A stretch of DNA of 64,000 bases from UBA3305 sp002373555 (GTDB taxonomy: Bacteria > Bacillota > Clostridia > Lachnospirales > Lachnospiraceae), in NCBI GenBank assembly GCA_946612455.1, contig CAMOER010000008.1:1-64000 (forward strand). Direction: 5' to 3'. This document shows, one piece after another, positions 47,631-54,084 of the stretch (the first letter of the stretch is position 1; every line of letters starts with the position of its first letter). Under the pieces are notes generated by a model. That model worked only from the letters and a program-made list of their open reading frames with translations. It was not told the origin of the DNA and ran no database searches. A program made the position numbers and the translations under genes.

Positions 47631-48128
47631 ATGAAAAAACATGCTTCCTATATACTGTTATCAGCGCTCTGCTCGGTCCTGCTGATCCTGGCTGACCGTG
47701 TTACGAAAGCAGCAGCCGTCCGGCATCTGAAGGACCAGGAGCCGATCCGGCTGATCCGCGGCGTACTTGAATTAAAATATCTGGAGAATCACGGCGCCGC
47801 CTTCGGCATGCTGCAGAATAAGCAGACGCTGTTCTTTATTCTTACAGTTGCTGTTCTCGGACTGATCCTGTTCTTTTTCCTGTTCCGGATCCCGCAGGGA
47901 CGCAAATACATGCCGCTGAATATTATGTGCATTCTTCTGTTCTCCGGTGCGATCGGCAATTTTATCGACCGGATCACCCAGTCGTATGTGGTTGATTTCA
48001 TCTATTTTTCTCTGATCGATTTTCCGATCTTTAATGTTGCCGACTGTTATGTATCCGTATCCGCAGTTCTGCTGTTCGTACTCATCCTCTTTTTTTATAA
48101 AGAAGAGGATCTGAAAGGCATCTTATGA
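47631..48128 (+). CDS. lspA: Lipoprotein signal peptidase (signal peptidase II)
   Basis: A 165-residue membrane aspartic protease with four predicted helices that cleaves prolipoproteins. The catalytic aspartates are D113 (NFIDRI) and D138 (NVADCY). ATG 47631 follows GAGG; a TTG nine codons upstream lies in the terminator tail of sepF. Its stop overlaps the rluD start (ATGA), the standard lspA-rluD pair. Confidence 0.96.
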   Translation: MKKHASYILLSALCSVLLILADRVTKAAAVRHLKDQEPIRLIRGVLELKYLENHGAAFGMLQNKQTLFFILTVAVLGLILFFFLFRIPQGRKYMPLNIMCILLFSGAIGNFIDRITQSYVVDFIYFSLIDFPIFNVADCYVSVSAVLLFVLILFFYKEEDLKGIL

Positions 48129-49033
48129 GTGAAGAGATCAGGATCATCGTGGATGATGAGCATACGGGAGAGAGACTGGATCTGTATCTCTCTCATTTTC
48201 TGGACGGTTATTCACGCTCCTTCCTGCAGAAACGGATCACGGAAGGGAGCGTGCTTTTTAACGGGAAGACCGTGAAGGCAAAGCAGCCGGTCCGTCCGGG
48301 GGATGAGATCCTGCTGACGATCCCGGAACCTGCGCCGGCCACGGCCGTTCCCGAGAATATCCCGCTCGAGATCCTGTATGAAGACGAGGATCTTCTTTTT
48401 GTGAACAAACCGAAGGGCATGGTGGTCCATCCGGCCCCCGGACATGAAACGGGGACGCTTGTGAATGCGCTTGTTTACTATCTGGGTGAAAATCTGTCCT
48501 CGATCGGCGGTGTGCTGCGTCCGGGCATTGTCCACCGGATCGACATGGATACGAGCGGTGTACTTGTCATTGCGAAGAATGATCAGGCGCACAGGCATGT
48601 TGCGGAGCAGCTGGCCGTGCACAGCATAAAGCGAAGATACCGGGCGATCGTGCACGGAAGGATCGAAGAGGAAGCAGGCACGATTAACAAGCCGATCGGA
48701 CGGTCCCGGACCAACAGGCTGAAGATGGCCGTACAGCCGGACGGGAAACGCGCTGTAACGCATTTTAAGGTGCTGCAGAGGTTCCAGGCGTATACTTATA
48801 TAGAATGCAGCCTGGAGACCGGCAGAACGCATCAGATTCGCGTACACATGACATCCGAAGGCCATCCTCTTTTGGGGGATACGGTGTACGGCAACCGGCC
48901 GGATAAATTTAAACTGCAGGGACAGACGCTCCATGCACTTTCTCTGGGGCTTGTTCATCCGCGGACCGGTGAGTGGATCGAGGTCACTTCAGAGATCCCA
49001 GCTTACATGCAGCATCTTTTGGATATCTTATGA
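48125..49033 (+). CDS. rluD: RluA/RluD-family 23S rRNA pseudouridine synthase
   Basis: A 302-residue enzyme with an N-terminal S4 RNA-binding domain (FLQKRITEGSVLFNGK) and the pseudouridine synthase core. The catalytic aspartate is D142 in HRIDMDTSGVLV; ETGRTHQIRVH is also present. Members isomerise specific uridines in 23S rRNA; the exact target (RluD-like) is inferred from pairing with lspA. Confidence 0.94.
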   Translation: MSEEIRIIVDDEHTGERLDLYLSHFLDGYSRSFLQKRITEGSVLFNGKTVKAKQPVRPGDEILLTIPEPAPATAVPENIPLEILYEDEDLLFVNKPKGMVVHPAPGHETGTLVNALVYYLGENLSSIGGVLRPGIVHRIDMDTSGVLVIAKNDQAHRHVAEQLAVHSIKRRYRAIVHGRIEEEAGTINKPIGRSRTNRLKMAVQPDGKRAVTHFKVLQRFQAYTYIECSLETGRTHQIRVHMTSEGHPLLGDTVYGNRPDKFKLQGQTLHALSLGLVHPRTGEWIEVTSEIPAYMQHLLDIL

Positions 49034-49074
49034 ACGTAATACGCAAAAAATATACTCAATTGTGTAAATTATTC

Positions 49075-49103
49075 TTGCTTTTTCCATTGAAACGTCGTAT
49101 ATT
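49075..49103 (+). promoter_or_regulatory. Candidate promoter of the cytidylate-kinase-like gene
   Basis: TTGCTT (49075-49080) and TATATT (49098-49103) with a 17-bp spacer, 54 bases before the start. Confidence 0.5.
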
Positions 49104-49156
49104 ATAGAAAAGTAACAATTTGAGCAATTTCATGACATTCAAGGAAGGGAACTCTT

Positions 49157-49795
49157 ATGAATAAAATCGTAACGATCGGCAGACAGTTCGGCAGCGGCGG
49201 CTATACTATCGCAAAGATGCTTGCGGAACGTCTTAATGTCACCTGCTATGACAAGGAACTCCTGAGCCTGGCGGCAAAGGAGAGCGGACTGGCGGCGGAG
49301 GTCGTCGAGACCCATGACGAGAAGCCCATCAACAGCTTCTTTTATTCATTGGTTGTGGACAATTCCGTGAGCCGCGGGATCAACAATTATGTCGACCTGC
49401 CGCTGAACCAGAGGGTATTCCTGGCGCAGTTTGAGACGATCCAGAATATCGCGAAGAGGGAATCCTGTGTCATCGTGGGACGCTGTGCCGACTATGCGCT
49501 GGCGGATTTCCCGGATGTCACGAACATTTTCATCTGTGCGAATCTGGCGGACAGAGTGAAGCGGATCTCCAAAAGATTCGATGTGTCTGCGGACAAGGCC
49601 ATGGAAATGATCACCAAGAACGACAAGAAGAGATCCAGCTATTACAATTATTATTCGGACAAGAAATGGGGCGTTGCGAACACCTATGATCTGACGCTGA
49701 ACAGTTCCTGCCTTTCGCCTGAAAGCGCTGTTGAACTGATCCTCGGTTTCCTGAAAGCGAGAGATGAAAAACGCGACAGCATTCTGCATGTCTGA
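49157..49795 (+). CDS. Cytidylate kinase-like family protein
   Basis: A 212-residue P-loop protein beginning MNKIVTIGRQFGSGGYTIAK, with CYDKELLSLAA, VIVGRCADYAL and KRSSYYNYYSD. This is the Cytidylate_kin2-like family common in Clostridia, distinct from Cmk. Its substrate is not known to me. AAGGAAGGG precedes the ATG. It is monocistronic, ending at a very strong palindromic terminator. Confidence 0.88.
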   Translation: MNKIVTIGRQFGSGGYTIAKMLAERLNVTCYDKELLSLAAKESGLAAEVVETHDEKPINSFFYSLVVDNSVSRGINNYVDLPLNQRVFLAQFETIQNIAKRESCVIVGRCADYALADFPDVTNIFICANLADRVKRISKRFDVSADKAMEMITKNDKKRSSYYNYYSDKKWGVANTYDLTLNSSCLSPESAVELILGFLKARDEKRDSILHV

Positions 49796-49806
49796 TGTAA
49801 AAACCT

Positions 49807-49854
49807 GTATTAAAATACACGCCTGCCGGCTGCGGCAGGCGTGTATTTTAATAC
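49807..49854. terminator. Perfect 22-bp palindrome, bidirectional terminator
   Basis: Arms 49807-49828 and 49833-49854 are perfectly complementary over 22 bp with a 4-nt loop (GCTG). The GC-rich core is flanked by AAAATA/TATTTT, so either strand gives a hairpin with a T-rich edge. It follows the cytidylate-kinase-like gene by 11 bases and insulates the LexA-controlled promoter beyond. Confidence 0.85.
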
Positions 49855-49861
49855 GAAAATC

Positions 49862-49940
49862 GAAAATATGTTCGAAAATGCGGTTGACAAACGTATGTTC
49901 GGGTGCTATATTGTAATCACAGCACACAGAACAAATGTTC
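49862..49940 (+). promoter_or_regulatory. SOS promoter of the yneA-like gene with three LexA-box candidates
   Basis: The promoter is TTGACA (49884-49889) with TATATT (49907-49912), spacer 17. Candidate LexA boxes of the Gram-positive GAAC-N4-GTTC type lie at 49862-49873 (GAAAATATGTTC, 7 of 8), 49889-49900 (AAACGTATGTTC, 7 of 8, inside the spacer) and 49929-49940 (GAACAAATGTTC, 8 of 8, touching the ribosome site). Confidence 0.82.
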
Positions 49941-49950
49941 GGAGGAGAAT

Positions 49951-50250
49951 ATGAACAGAAAAGCATTTCGAATGATTTCCGTTTTCATACTGCTGGCCGT
50001 GATCCTGATCGCCAGCTTCGGCGCACGTACAATGGCTACTTCCAGAAAAGATACACTGCCGCGGGCCTATTCATCTGTGCAGATCCTGCCGGGAGACACG
50101 CTCTGGTCCATTTCCGAGACGTACTGCGGGAGCAGTGATCCGCAGGATATCCGGGAATATGTCCGTGATCTGAAGGAGATGAACCATATCCTGAATGATA
50201 CATCGCTCCGTGCAGGCGCCTATCTTATGATCTATACAGTCAAAAGATAA
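49951..50250 (+). CDS. yneA: YneA-like SOS cell-division inhibitor (TM plus LysM)
   Basis: A 99-residue protein with an N-terminal transmembrane helix (about 8-27), a short linker and a LysM domain (about 42-97: VQILPGDTLWSISETYC ... LRAGAYLMIYTV). This is the layout of Bacillus subtilis YneA, which blocks division during the SOS response. The three LexA boxes over its promoter and the nearby lexA gene support the call. GGAGGAG precedes ATG 49951. Confidence 0.85.
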   Translation: MNRKAFRMISVFILLAVILIASFGARTMATSRKDTLPRAYSSVQILPGDTLWSISETYCGSSDPQDIREYVRDLKEMNHILNDTSLRAGAYLMIYTVKR

Positions 50251-50287
50251 GCCGGTGATAGAAGAGCAGTACACTAATATACGCTTA

Positions 50288-50349
50288 CAGCAGAGGACTC
50301 CGGGTACTCCCACCTCTTATCCAATGCCCGGAGAACTCTGTTGTTTTTT
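50288..50349 (+). terminator. Terminator of the yneA-like gene
   Basis: CAGCAGAG pairs with CTCTGTTG, with an inner CTCCGGG/CCCGGAG stem, and TTTTTT follows. It lies between yneA and the convergent recombinase stop. Confidence 0.65.
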
Positions 50350-50366
50350 ATTGCCGACGTTTAACA

Positions 50367-51422
50367 TCAGTCCTTCTTTTCTCTGAGCTGGACTTTATTC
50401 CTGGCACTGCGGCGTCGTTCGTCATCAAGCGCTGCATAGTGCTTCCGCGTGGTATTGACATCCGAGTGCCCGAGCACATCCGCGACCAGATAGATGTCGC
50501 CGGTTTCACGGTACAGATTCGTACCGTAGGTGCTGCGAAGCTTATGCGGAGTAATATTCTTTAATGTCGTGACGGTCCTGGCATATTTTCTGACCAGATT
50601 CTCCACGCTGCGGACGCTCATCCTTTTGCGCTGCAGAGAAAGGAAAAATGCATCTTCATGTCCTTTTACGGGTATGATATGCTTCCGTTCATTCTCATAG
50701 ACACGAAGCGCTTCCTCGACTTCATCGCCGAAATAAACGATGACTTCCTTGCCGCCTTTCCGGTGAATATGGATGCCGCCGTTCTTGAAATCGACATCAT
50801 CCAGATTGAGCCCGATACATTCCGAAACTCGGATGCCGGTACCGAGCATGAGCGTCATCAGGGCCAGGTCCCGGATCTTTGTTTTTTCATGAAAAGCCTG
50901 CTGTTTTTCCGTCAGTTTTTCACCGGATTCGACCTGGTCCAGAAGATCGGCGACTTCATCGATATCCAGACGGACGATTTCCTTTTCGTGCAGTTTCGGT
51001 AGCGAGATCAGGGCGGTCGGGTTGGTAAAGATCATTTCCTTTTTAAAGAAATAATTATAGAAAGTCTTTAAGGAAGACAATTTCCGCATGATGCCGCGTT
51101 CCTGGTTGATCCTTTCCGTATCCTCATTGGAATAATAACGAAGATGATCCATGTATTTTTCAAGATCAAGGGCTTTGATCTTATCCAGATCGGAAACGAC
51201 GTACGAAGTGATTTCACGATCGGTAAAATCCGGATGCGACTGATGCAGGTAATCAAAGAAGACATGCAGATCGTAGGCGTAGGCGATTTTCGTGCGGGAG
51301 GAAGTCGTCTGGTCGATGCCGCGCATGAAAGTCGCGACGAAGTCCGGCAGGCCGGCAATCAGCTCGCGGAGTTTGATGGTGTTGGCTTTATCAAGCTGTT
51401 CGTGGTATGAACGGGAAGGCAT
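50367..51422 (-). CDS. Tyrosine recombinase (XerC/XerD-like)
   Basis: A 351-residue site-specific recombinase with an N-terminal SAM-like core-binding domain (about 25-130) and a complete catalytic set: R198 (GTGIRVSE), K222 (HRKGGKE), H293 and R296 (TPHKLRSTYG), H319 (LGHSDV) and nucleophile Y329 (RKHYA). It lies between the SOS inhibitor gene and lexA, convergent with yneA. No integrase partner, excisionase or phage genes are present, so a chromosomal Xer-type role or a stranded integrase are both possible. Start ATG 51422 has GAAAGGA 9 bases upstream. Confidence 0.9.
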   Translation of the reverse strand: MPSRSYHEQLDKANTIKLRELIAGLPDFVATFMRGIDQTTSSRTKIAYAYDLHVFFDYLHQSHPDFTDREITSYVVSDLDKIKALDLEKYMDHLRYYSNEDTERINQERGIMRKLSSLKTFYNYFFKKEMIFTNPTALISLPKLHEKEIVRLDIDEVADLLDQVESGEKLTEKQQAFHEKTKIRDLALMTLMLGTGIRVSECIGLNLDDVDFKNGGIHIHRKGGKEVIVYFGDEVEEALRVYENERKHIIPVKGHEDAFFLSLQRKRMSVRSVENLVRKYARTVTTLKNITPHKLRSTYGTNLYRETGDIYLVADVLGHSDVNTTRKHYAALDDERRRSARNKVQLREKKD

Positions 51423-51461
51423 GAATACAGTCCTTTCTAAGTAAATGTTAAAAAAATCACA

Positions 51462-51494
51462 ATTATGTAGGATAATTAAATAATCTTACATAAT
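51462..51494. repeat. 12-bp inverted repeat upstream of the tyrosine recombinase
   Basis: ATTATGTAGGAT (51462-51473) and ATCTTACATAAT (51483-51494) match in 11 of 12 positions with a 9-bp AT-rich spacer, 40 bases upstream of the recombinase start. TTATGTA is also the core of Xer half-sites, but the arms face the opposite way from a dif site. It may be a recombinase binding site or an operator. Confidence 0.5.
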
Positions 51495-51503
51495 CTGATG
51501 GAA

Positions 51504-51718
51504 TGAATCCGGCGACAACCGCTGCAGACAGTCACCGGCTGAAACTGTGTGTGAAGAGCGACAGGATCGGGCGAAACCGCCGACTGGAAGCCAACACGCT
51601 TTATTCGTTGGCTGGAAGGAGTGCGTATGTTTCGTCCCGGATCCGAAGCAATCTGAGGACCCTGTTTCAGGCGGTGACTGTCTGCAGCGGCGTCACTCGA
51701 ATGCATAATTCGGATTCA
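51504..51718. repeat. 215-bp nested palindrome (MITE-like or structured-RNA-like element)
   Basis: Four stacked complementary blocks share one centre near 51610: TGAATCCG/CGGATTCA at the ends; a 27-bp arm at 51519-51545 matching 51664-51690 in 26 positions; GATCGGGCGAAAC against GTTTCGTCCCGGATC; and AGCCAAC/GTTGGCT. No gene is encoded; short open frames exist on both strands only because of the symmetry. Confidence 0.75.
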
Positions 51719-51744
51719 GTAAAACCTAAGACTTTCAGCGGTGG

Positions 51745-51774
51745 ATTCTTCAGGCTGCAGGCAGCCTTCAGAAT
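51745..51774. repeat. 14-bp imperfect hairpin
   Basis: Arms 51745-51758 and 51761-51774 match in 12 of 14 positions with a 2-nt loop (core GGCTGC/GCAGCC). No T-run follows on either strand. Confidence 0.4.
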
Positions 51775-51866
51775 GACAATTGATATCAAACGCTGATCAC
51801 AGTTAAAATGTAATGAATCCGTTGAGGCGAACAGGTAAAACATGTAAGCCTTGAATAAAAATAATT

Positions 51867-51979
51867 GCACCCAAACTTTACGAATCAGTTGCGGGCGGAC
51901 TCGAAAAGCAAGTCAATCAACCGAAGTATTATCAGCACCCAAACTTTAACGAATCAGTTGCGGGCGGACTCGACAAGTA
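51867..51979. repeat. Two 45-bp direct repeats
   Basis: Copies at 51867-51911 and 51935-51979 begin GCACCCAAACTTTA and share CGAATCAGTTGCGGGCGGAC and the bases after it, differing at a few positions and by one inserted A. The unit-to-unit distance is 68 bases. Only two copies exist, with unrelated short sequence between them. Confidence 0.8.
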
Positions 51980-52008
51980 ATACTTCATTAAATCATTGAT
52001 TTTTCGCC

Positions 52009-52048
52009 CCCAACTATTCGTTAAAGTTTTCTTTTGCGAATAGTTGGG
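52009..52048. repeat. 12-bp inverted repeat containing a third, reversed copy of the repeat core
   Basis: CCCAACTATTCG (52009-52020) and CGAATAGTTGGG (52037-52048) are perfectly complementary with a 16-nt loop. Read on the minus strand, the left part gives AACTTTAACGAATAGTTGGG, a degenerate copy of the core of the 45-bp repeats. The plus strand tail GTTTATTT is only weakly terminator-like. Confidence 0.6.
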
Positions 52049-52116
52049 TTTATTTGGATCGTACCACTCCATCGGATAAATGTCAACCGTTAACTCCTCC
52101 GAAGCATCTTTCTCCC

Positions 52117-52149
52117 ACAAAAAACAGGGATAAACCCGTTTATCCCTGT
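52117..52149 (-). terminator. Terminator of the AIM24-family gene
   Basis: On the minus strand ACAGGGATAAA pairs perfectly with TTTATCCCTGT around CGGG and is followed by TTTTT, 30 bases past the stop of the AIM24-like gene. Confidence 0.85.
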
Positions 52150-52178
52150 CAAACCATTCTATACAGTTTTTCTCAGCC

Positions 52179-52847
52179 TCAGCTGCTTCCCTTCGGAATA
52201 TACGGAATGATCGCACCAGCCACGCTGCTGATCGGCATTGTCTGCAGCAGCACCTTGCCGGGACCGGTCAGTACGGTATTAAACAGACCTTCGCCGCCGA
52301 ACAATTTATTCTTCAGTCCCGGAACAGTTTGAATATCCATGCTGACACTTTCTTCAAAGCCGGCCACATTTCCCGTGTCCACGATCAGGCTTTCCCCGGA
52401 CCGCAGATCATATTCCACACATTCGCCGTCAATCTCGACAAAAGCGATTCCGTGTCCGGAAAGCTTCTGCATGATAAAGCCTTCACCGCCGAACAGCCCG
52501 ACCGTTCCTTTCTTGCGGAAATGGACGCTCAGTTTGACGGATGACTCGGATGCCAGAAATGCGGATTTCTGGAAGATCCAGCTGCCGGAGGACACATCGA
52601 TCGGAAGGATCTTCCCGGGAAAGCTGGATCCGAATGCGATCATGCCGGAACCGCCTTTCGCGGTATAGATATTCTGGAAAATACTCTCTCCGGAGAACAT
52701 TCTGCCGAATCCTCCCGTACCGGATGTCTGCATTTCCATATTCGGAGACATCCAGACCATCGAGCCTTTCTCAGTGATCATCGCTTCATTCGGCTGCAGG
52801 CTGCATTCCACGACAGGGAAAGATCCGCCTATGATCTCATATTGCAT
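52179..52847 (-). CDS. AIM24 / TIGR00266 family protein
   Basis: A 222-residue beta-rich protein of the TIGR00266 (AIM24-like) family, recognised by repeated GGEGFIMQKLSGHG and GGEGLFNTVLTGPG segments and the N-terminal MQYEIIGGSFPVVECSL. It has no signal peptide. Cellular role is unknown for bacteria. Start ATG 52847 has AAAGGAG 10 bases upstream. A candidate promoter (TTGAAT 52904-52899, TATAAA 52882-52877, spacer 16) stands back-to-back with the lexA promoter. Confidence 0.88.
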   Translation of the reverse strand: MQYEIIGGSFPVVECSLQPNEAMITEKGSMVWMSPNMEMQTSGTGGFGRMFSGESIFQNIYTAKGGSGMIAFGSSFPGKILPIDVSSGSWIFQKSAFLASESSVKLSVHFRKKGTVGLFGGEGFIMQKLSGHGIAFVEIDGECVEYDLRSGESLIVDTGNVAGFEESVSMDIQTVPGLKNKLFGGEGLFNTVLTGPGKVLLQTMPISSVAGAIIPYIPKGSS

Positions 52848-52928
52848 TGCATACTCTCCTTTCAGTCAAAATACAATTTATATATTATAAATAGCACAAT
52901 TCAATTCATAAATCAATGATTTTATTTC

Positions 52929-52987
52929 GAACATTCGTTTGCATTTTGCCAGGATCCGTGCTACAATCTCTAACAGAACATACATTT
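52929..52987 (+). promoter_or_regulatory. Autoregulated lexA promoter with two LexA-box candidates
   Basis: Promoter TTGCAT (52939-52944) and TACAAT (52962-52967), spacer 17. LexA-box candidates GAACATTCGTTT (52929-52940, 7 of 8) overlaps the -35 box and GAACATACATTT (52976-52987, 6 of 8) lies just after the start of transcription. Confidence 0.75.
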
Positions 52988-53020
52988 GGGTATGCGTACT
53001 ATTTCCCGGAGGTCGATCGC

Positions 53021-53653
53021 ATGGCTGGCAATGACAATCTTACCAAAAAGCAGGAACAGATCCTTGAATTCATCAGAGACCGTATTATGAAGAAAGGCTA
53101 TCCGCCGGCTGTCAGAGAGATCTGTGAGGCCGTTGGCCTGAAATCCACCTCGAGTGTCCATGCCCATCTCGAAAGCCTGGAAAAGAAAGGCTTCATCCGT
53201 CGTGATCCAACGAAACCCCGTGCCATTGAGATCGTAGACGATGATTACGGCATTTATCACGGTGAGATGACCCGGATCCCGATCATCGGTCAGGTAGCCG
53301 CCGGTCAGCCCATCCTGGCGGAGGAAAATATCTCCGGTTACTATCCCTTCCCCGCGGATCAGCTGCCGAACAATGAACTGTTCATGCTCTCCGTAAAGGG
53401 CGACAGCATGGTCAATATCGGTATTCTCGACGGCGATTATGTTCTTGTCGAACAGCAGCAGACAGCGAGCAACGGCGAAGTCGTGGTTGCGCTGGTCGAT
53501 GATTCCGCGACCGTCAAGCGCTTTTATAAGGAGAAGGATCATATCCGTCTGCAGCCGGAAAATGATCTCATGGATCCGATCATTGTTCCGGACTGTCAGG
53601 TGCTCGGCAGTGTGTTCGGCGTACTTCGTCTGATGAAGAACAGAAAAATGTAA
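53021..53653 (+). CDS. lexA: SOS repressor LexA
   Basis: A 210-residue repressor-protease. The winged helix domain (KKQEQILEFIRDRI, YPPAVREICEAVGLKSTSSV) binds SOS boxes; the self-cleavage site is A94-G95 (VAAGQP); the catalytic pair is S129 (GDSM) and K166 (TVKRF). ATG 53021 follows CCGGAGG. Targets visible here are its own promoter and that of the yneA-like gene. Confidence 0.97.
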   Translation: MAGNDNLTKKQEQILEFIRDRIMKKGYPPAVREICEAVGLKSTSSVHAHLESLEKKGFIRRDPTKPRAIEIVDDDYGIYHGEMTRIPIIGQVAAGQPILAEENISGYYPFPADQLPNNELFMLSVKGDSMVNIGILDGDYVLVEQQQTASNGEVVVALVDDSATVKRFYKEKDHIRLQPENDLMDPIIVPDCQVLGSVFGVLRLMKNRKM

Positions 53654-53657
53654 ACAG

Positions 53658-53685
53658 AAAAAGCAGACCTTCGGGCCTGCTTTTT
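53658..53685. terminator. Bidirectional terminator between lexA and rsfS
   Basis: AAAAAGCAG pairs with CTGCTTTTT around a CC-TTCG-GG tip (one mismatch). The A-run and T-run make it usable on both strands for these convergent genes. Confidence 0.85.
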
Positions 53686-53703
53686 GCATGCAATGAATGC
53701 GGT

Positions 53704-54078
53704 TTATTCACCGATCTCTTCTTTTTCGATGATCTTTCCGTCTCTCCAGATCCTCTCAAGATCGAACCATCTGCGGTCTTCTCTGGAAAAGACATTGACG
53801 ACAATATCGCCGTAGTCCATCAGTACCCAGTTCGCAGCCTTGTAGCCTTCCAGGGAACGGCAGGCATAACCGGCTTTATACATTTTTTCCTGTACATTTT
53901 CTACAAGCGCCTGTACATGGTTTGCATTCTCACCATTTGTGATGACATAATAATCGGCTATCGTTGAAACATCGTGAATGTCGATCACGGTGATATCGTC
54001 AGCCTTCTTCTCGTCAAGTGCGTCATAAGAGATCTGCAGCATTTTCTTGGCGTCTTCCATACTTCTTGCGTCGCTCAC
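53704..54078 (-). CDS. rsfS: Ribosome silencing factor RsfS
   Basis: A 124-residue protein that binds L14 and blocks subunit joining in starvation. Family features: DDITVIDIHDVSTIADYYVI, W in YKAANWVLMDYGDIVV and the F-S-R-E-D-R-RWFDLERIW end. The start is GTG 54078 with AAAGGAG about 9 bases upstream; ATG 54060 would trim six residues. It follows the nadD-yqeK gene by 6 bases, the usual neighbour. Confidence 0.95.
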   Translation of the reverse strand: MSDARSMEDAKKMLQISYDALDEKKADDITVIDIHDVSTIADYYVITNGENANHVQALVENVQEKMYKAGYACRSLEGYKAANWVLMDYGDIVVNVFSREDRRWFDLERIWRDGKIIEKEEIGE

Positions 54079-54084
54079 AGGATA

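Noticed and set aside
51462..51494. Canonical dif site
   Set aside because: dif has inward-facing arms (ATAA-6 bp-TTAT). Here the TTATG arms face outward and the spacer is 9 bp, so it is listed only as an inverted repeat.
51476..51796. Open frames on both strands across the nested palindrome
   Set aside because: They encode similar peptides (ADSHRLK) on both strands only because of the inverted repeat; no ribosome site or family match.
51867..51979. CRISPR array
   Set aside because: Only two diverged repeats, no further units and no cas genes.
51932..52216. 94-codon minus-strand open frame downstream of the AIM24-like gene
   Set aside because: Its start lies inside the AIM24-like gene, it runs through a perfect terminator hairpin and ends in the 45-bp repeats; no ribosome site and no recognisable family.
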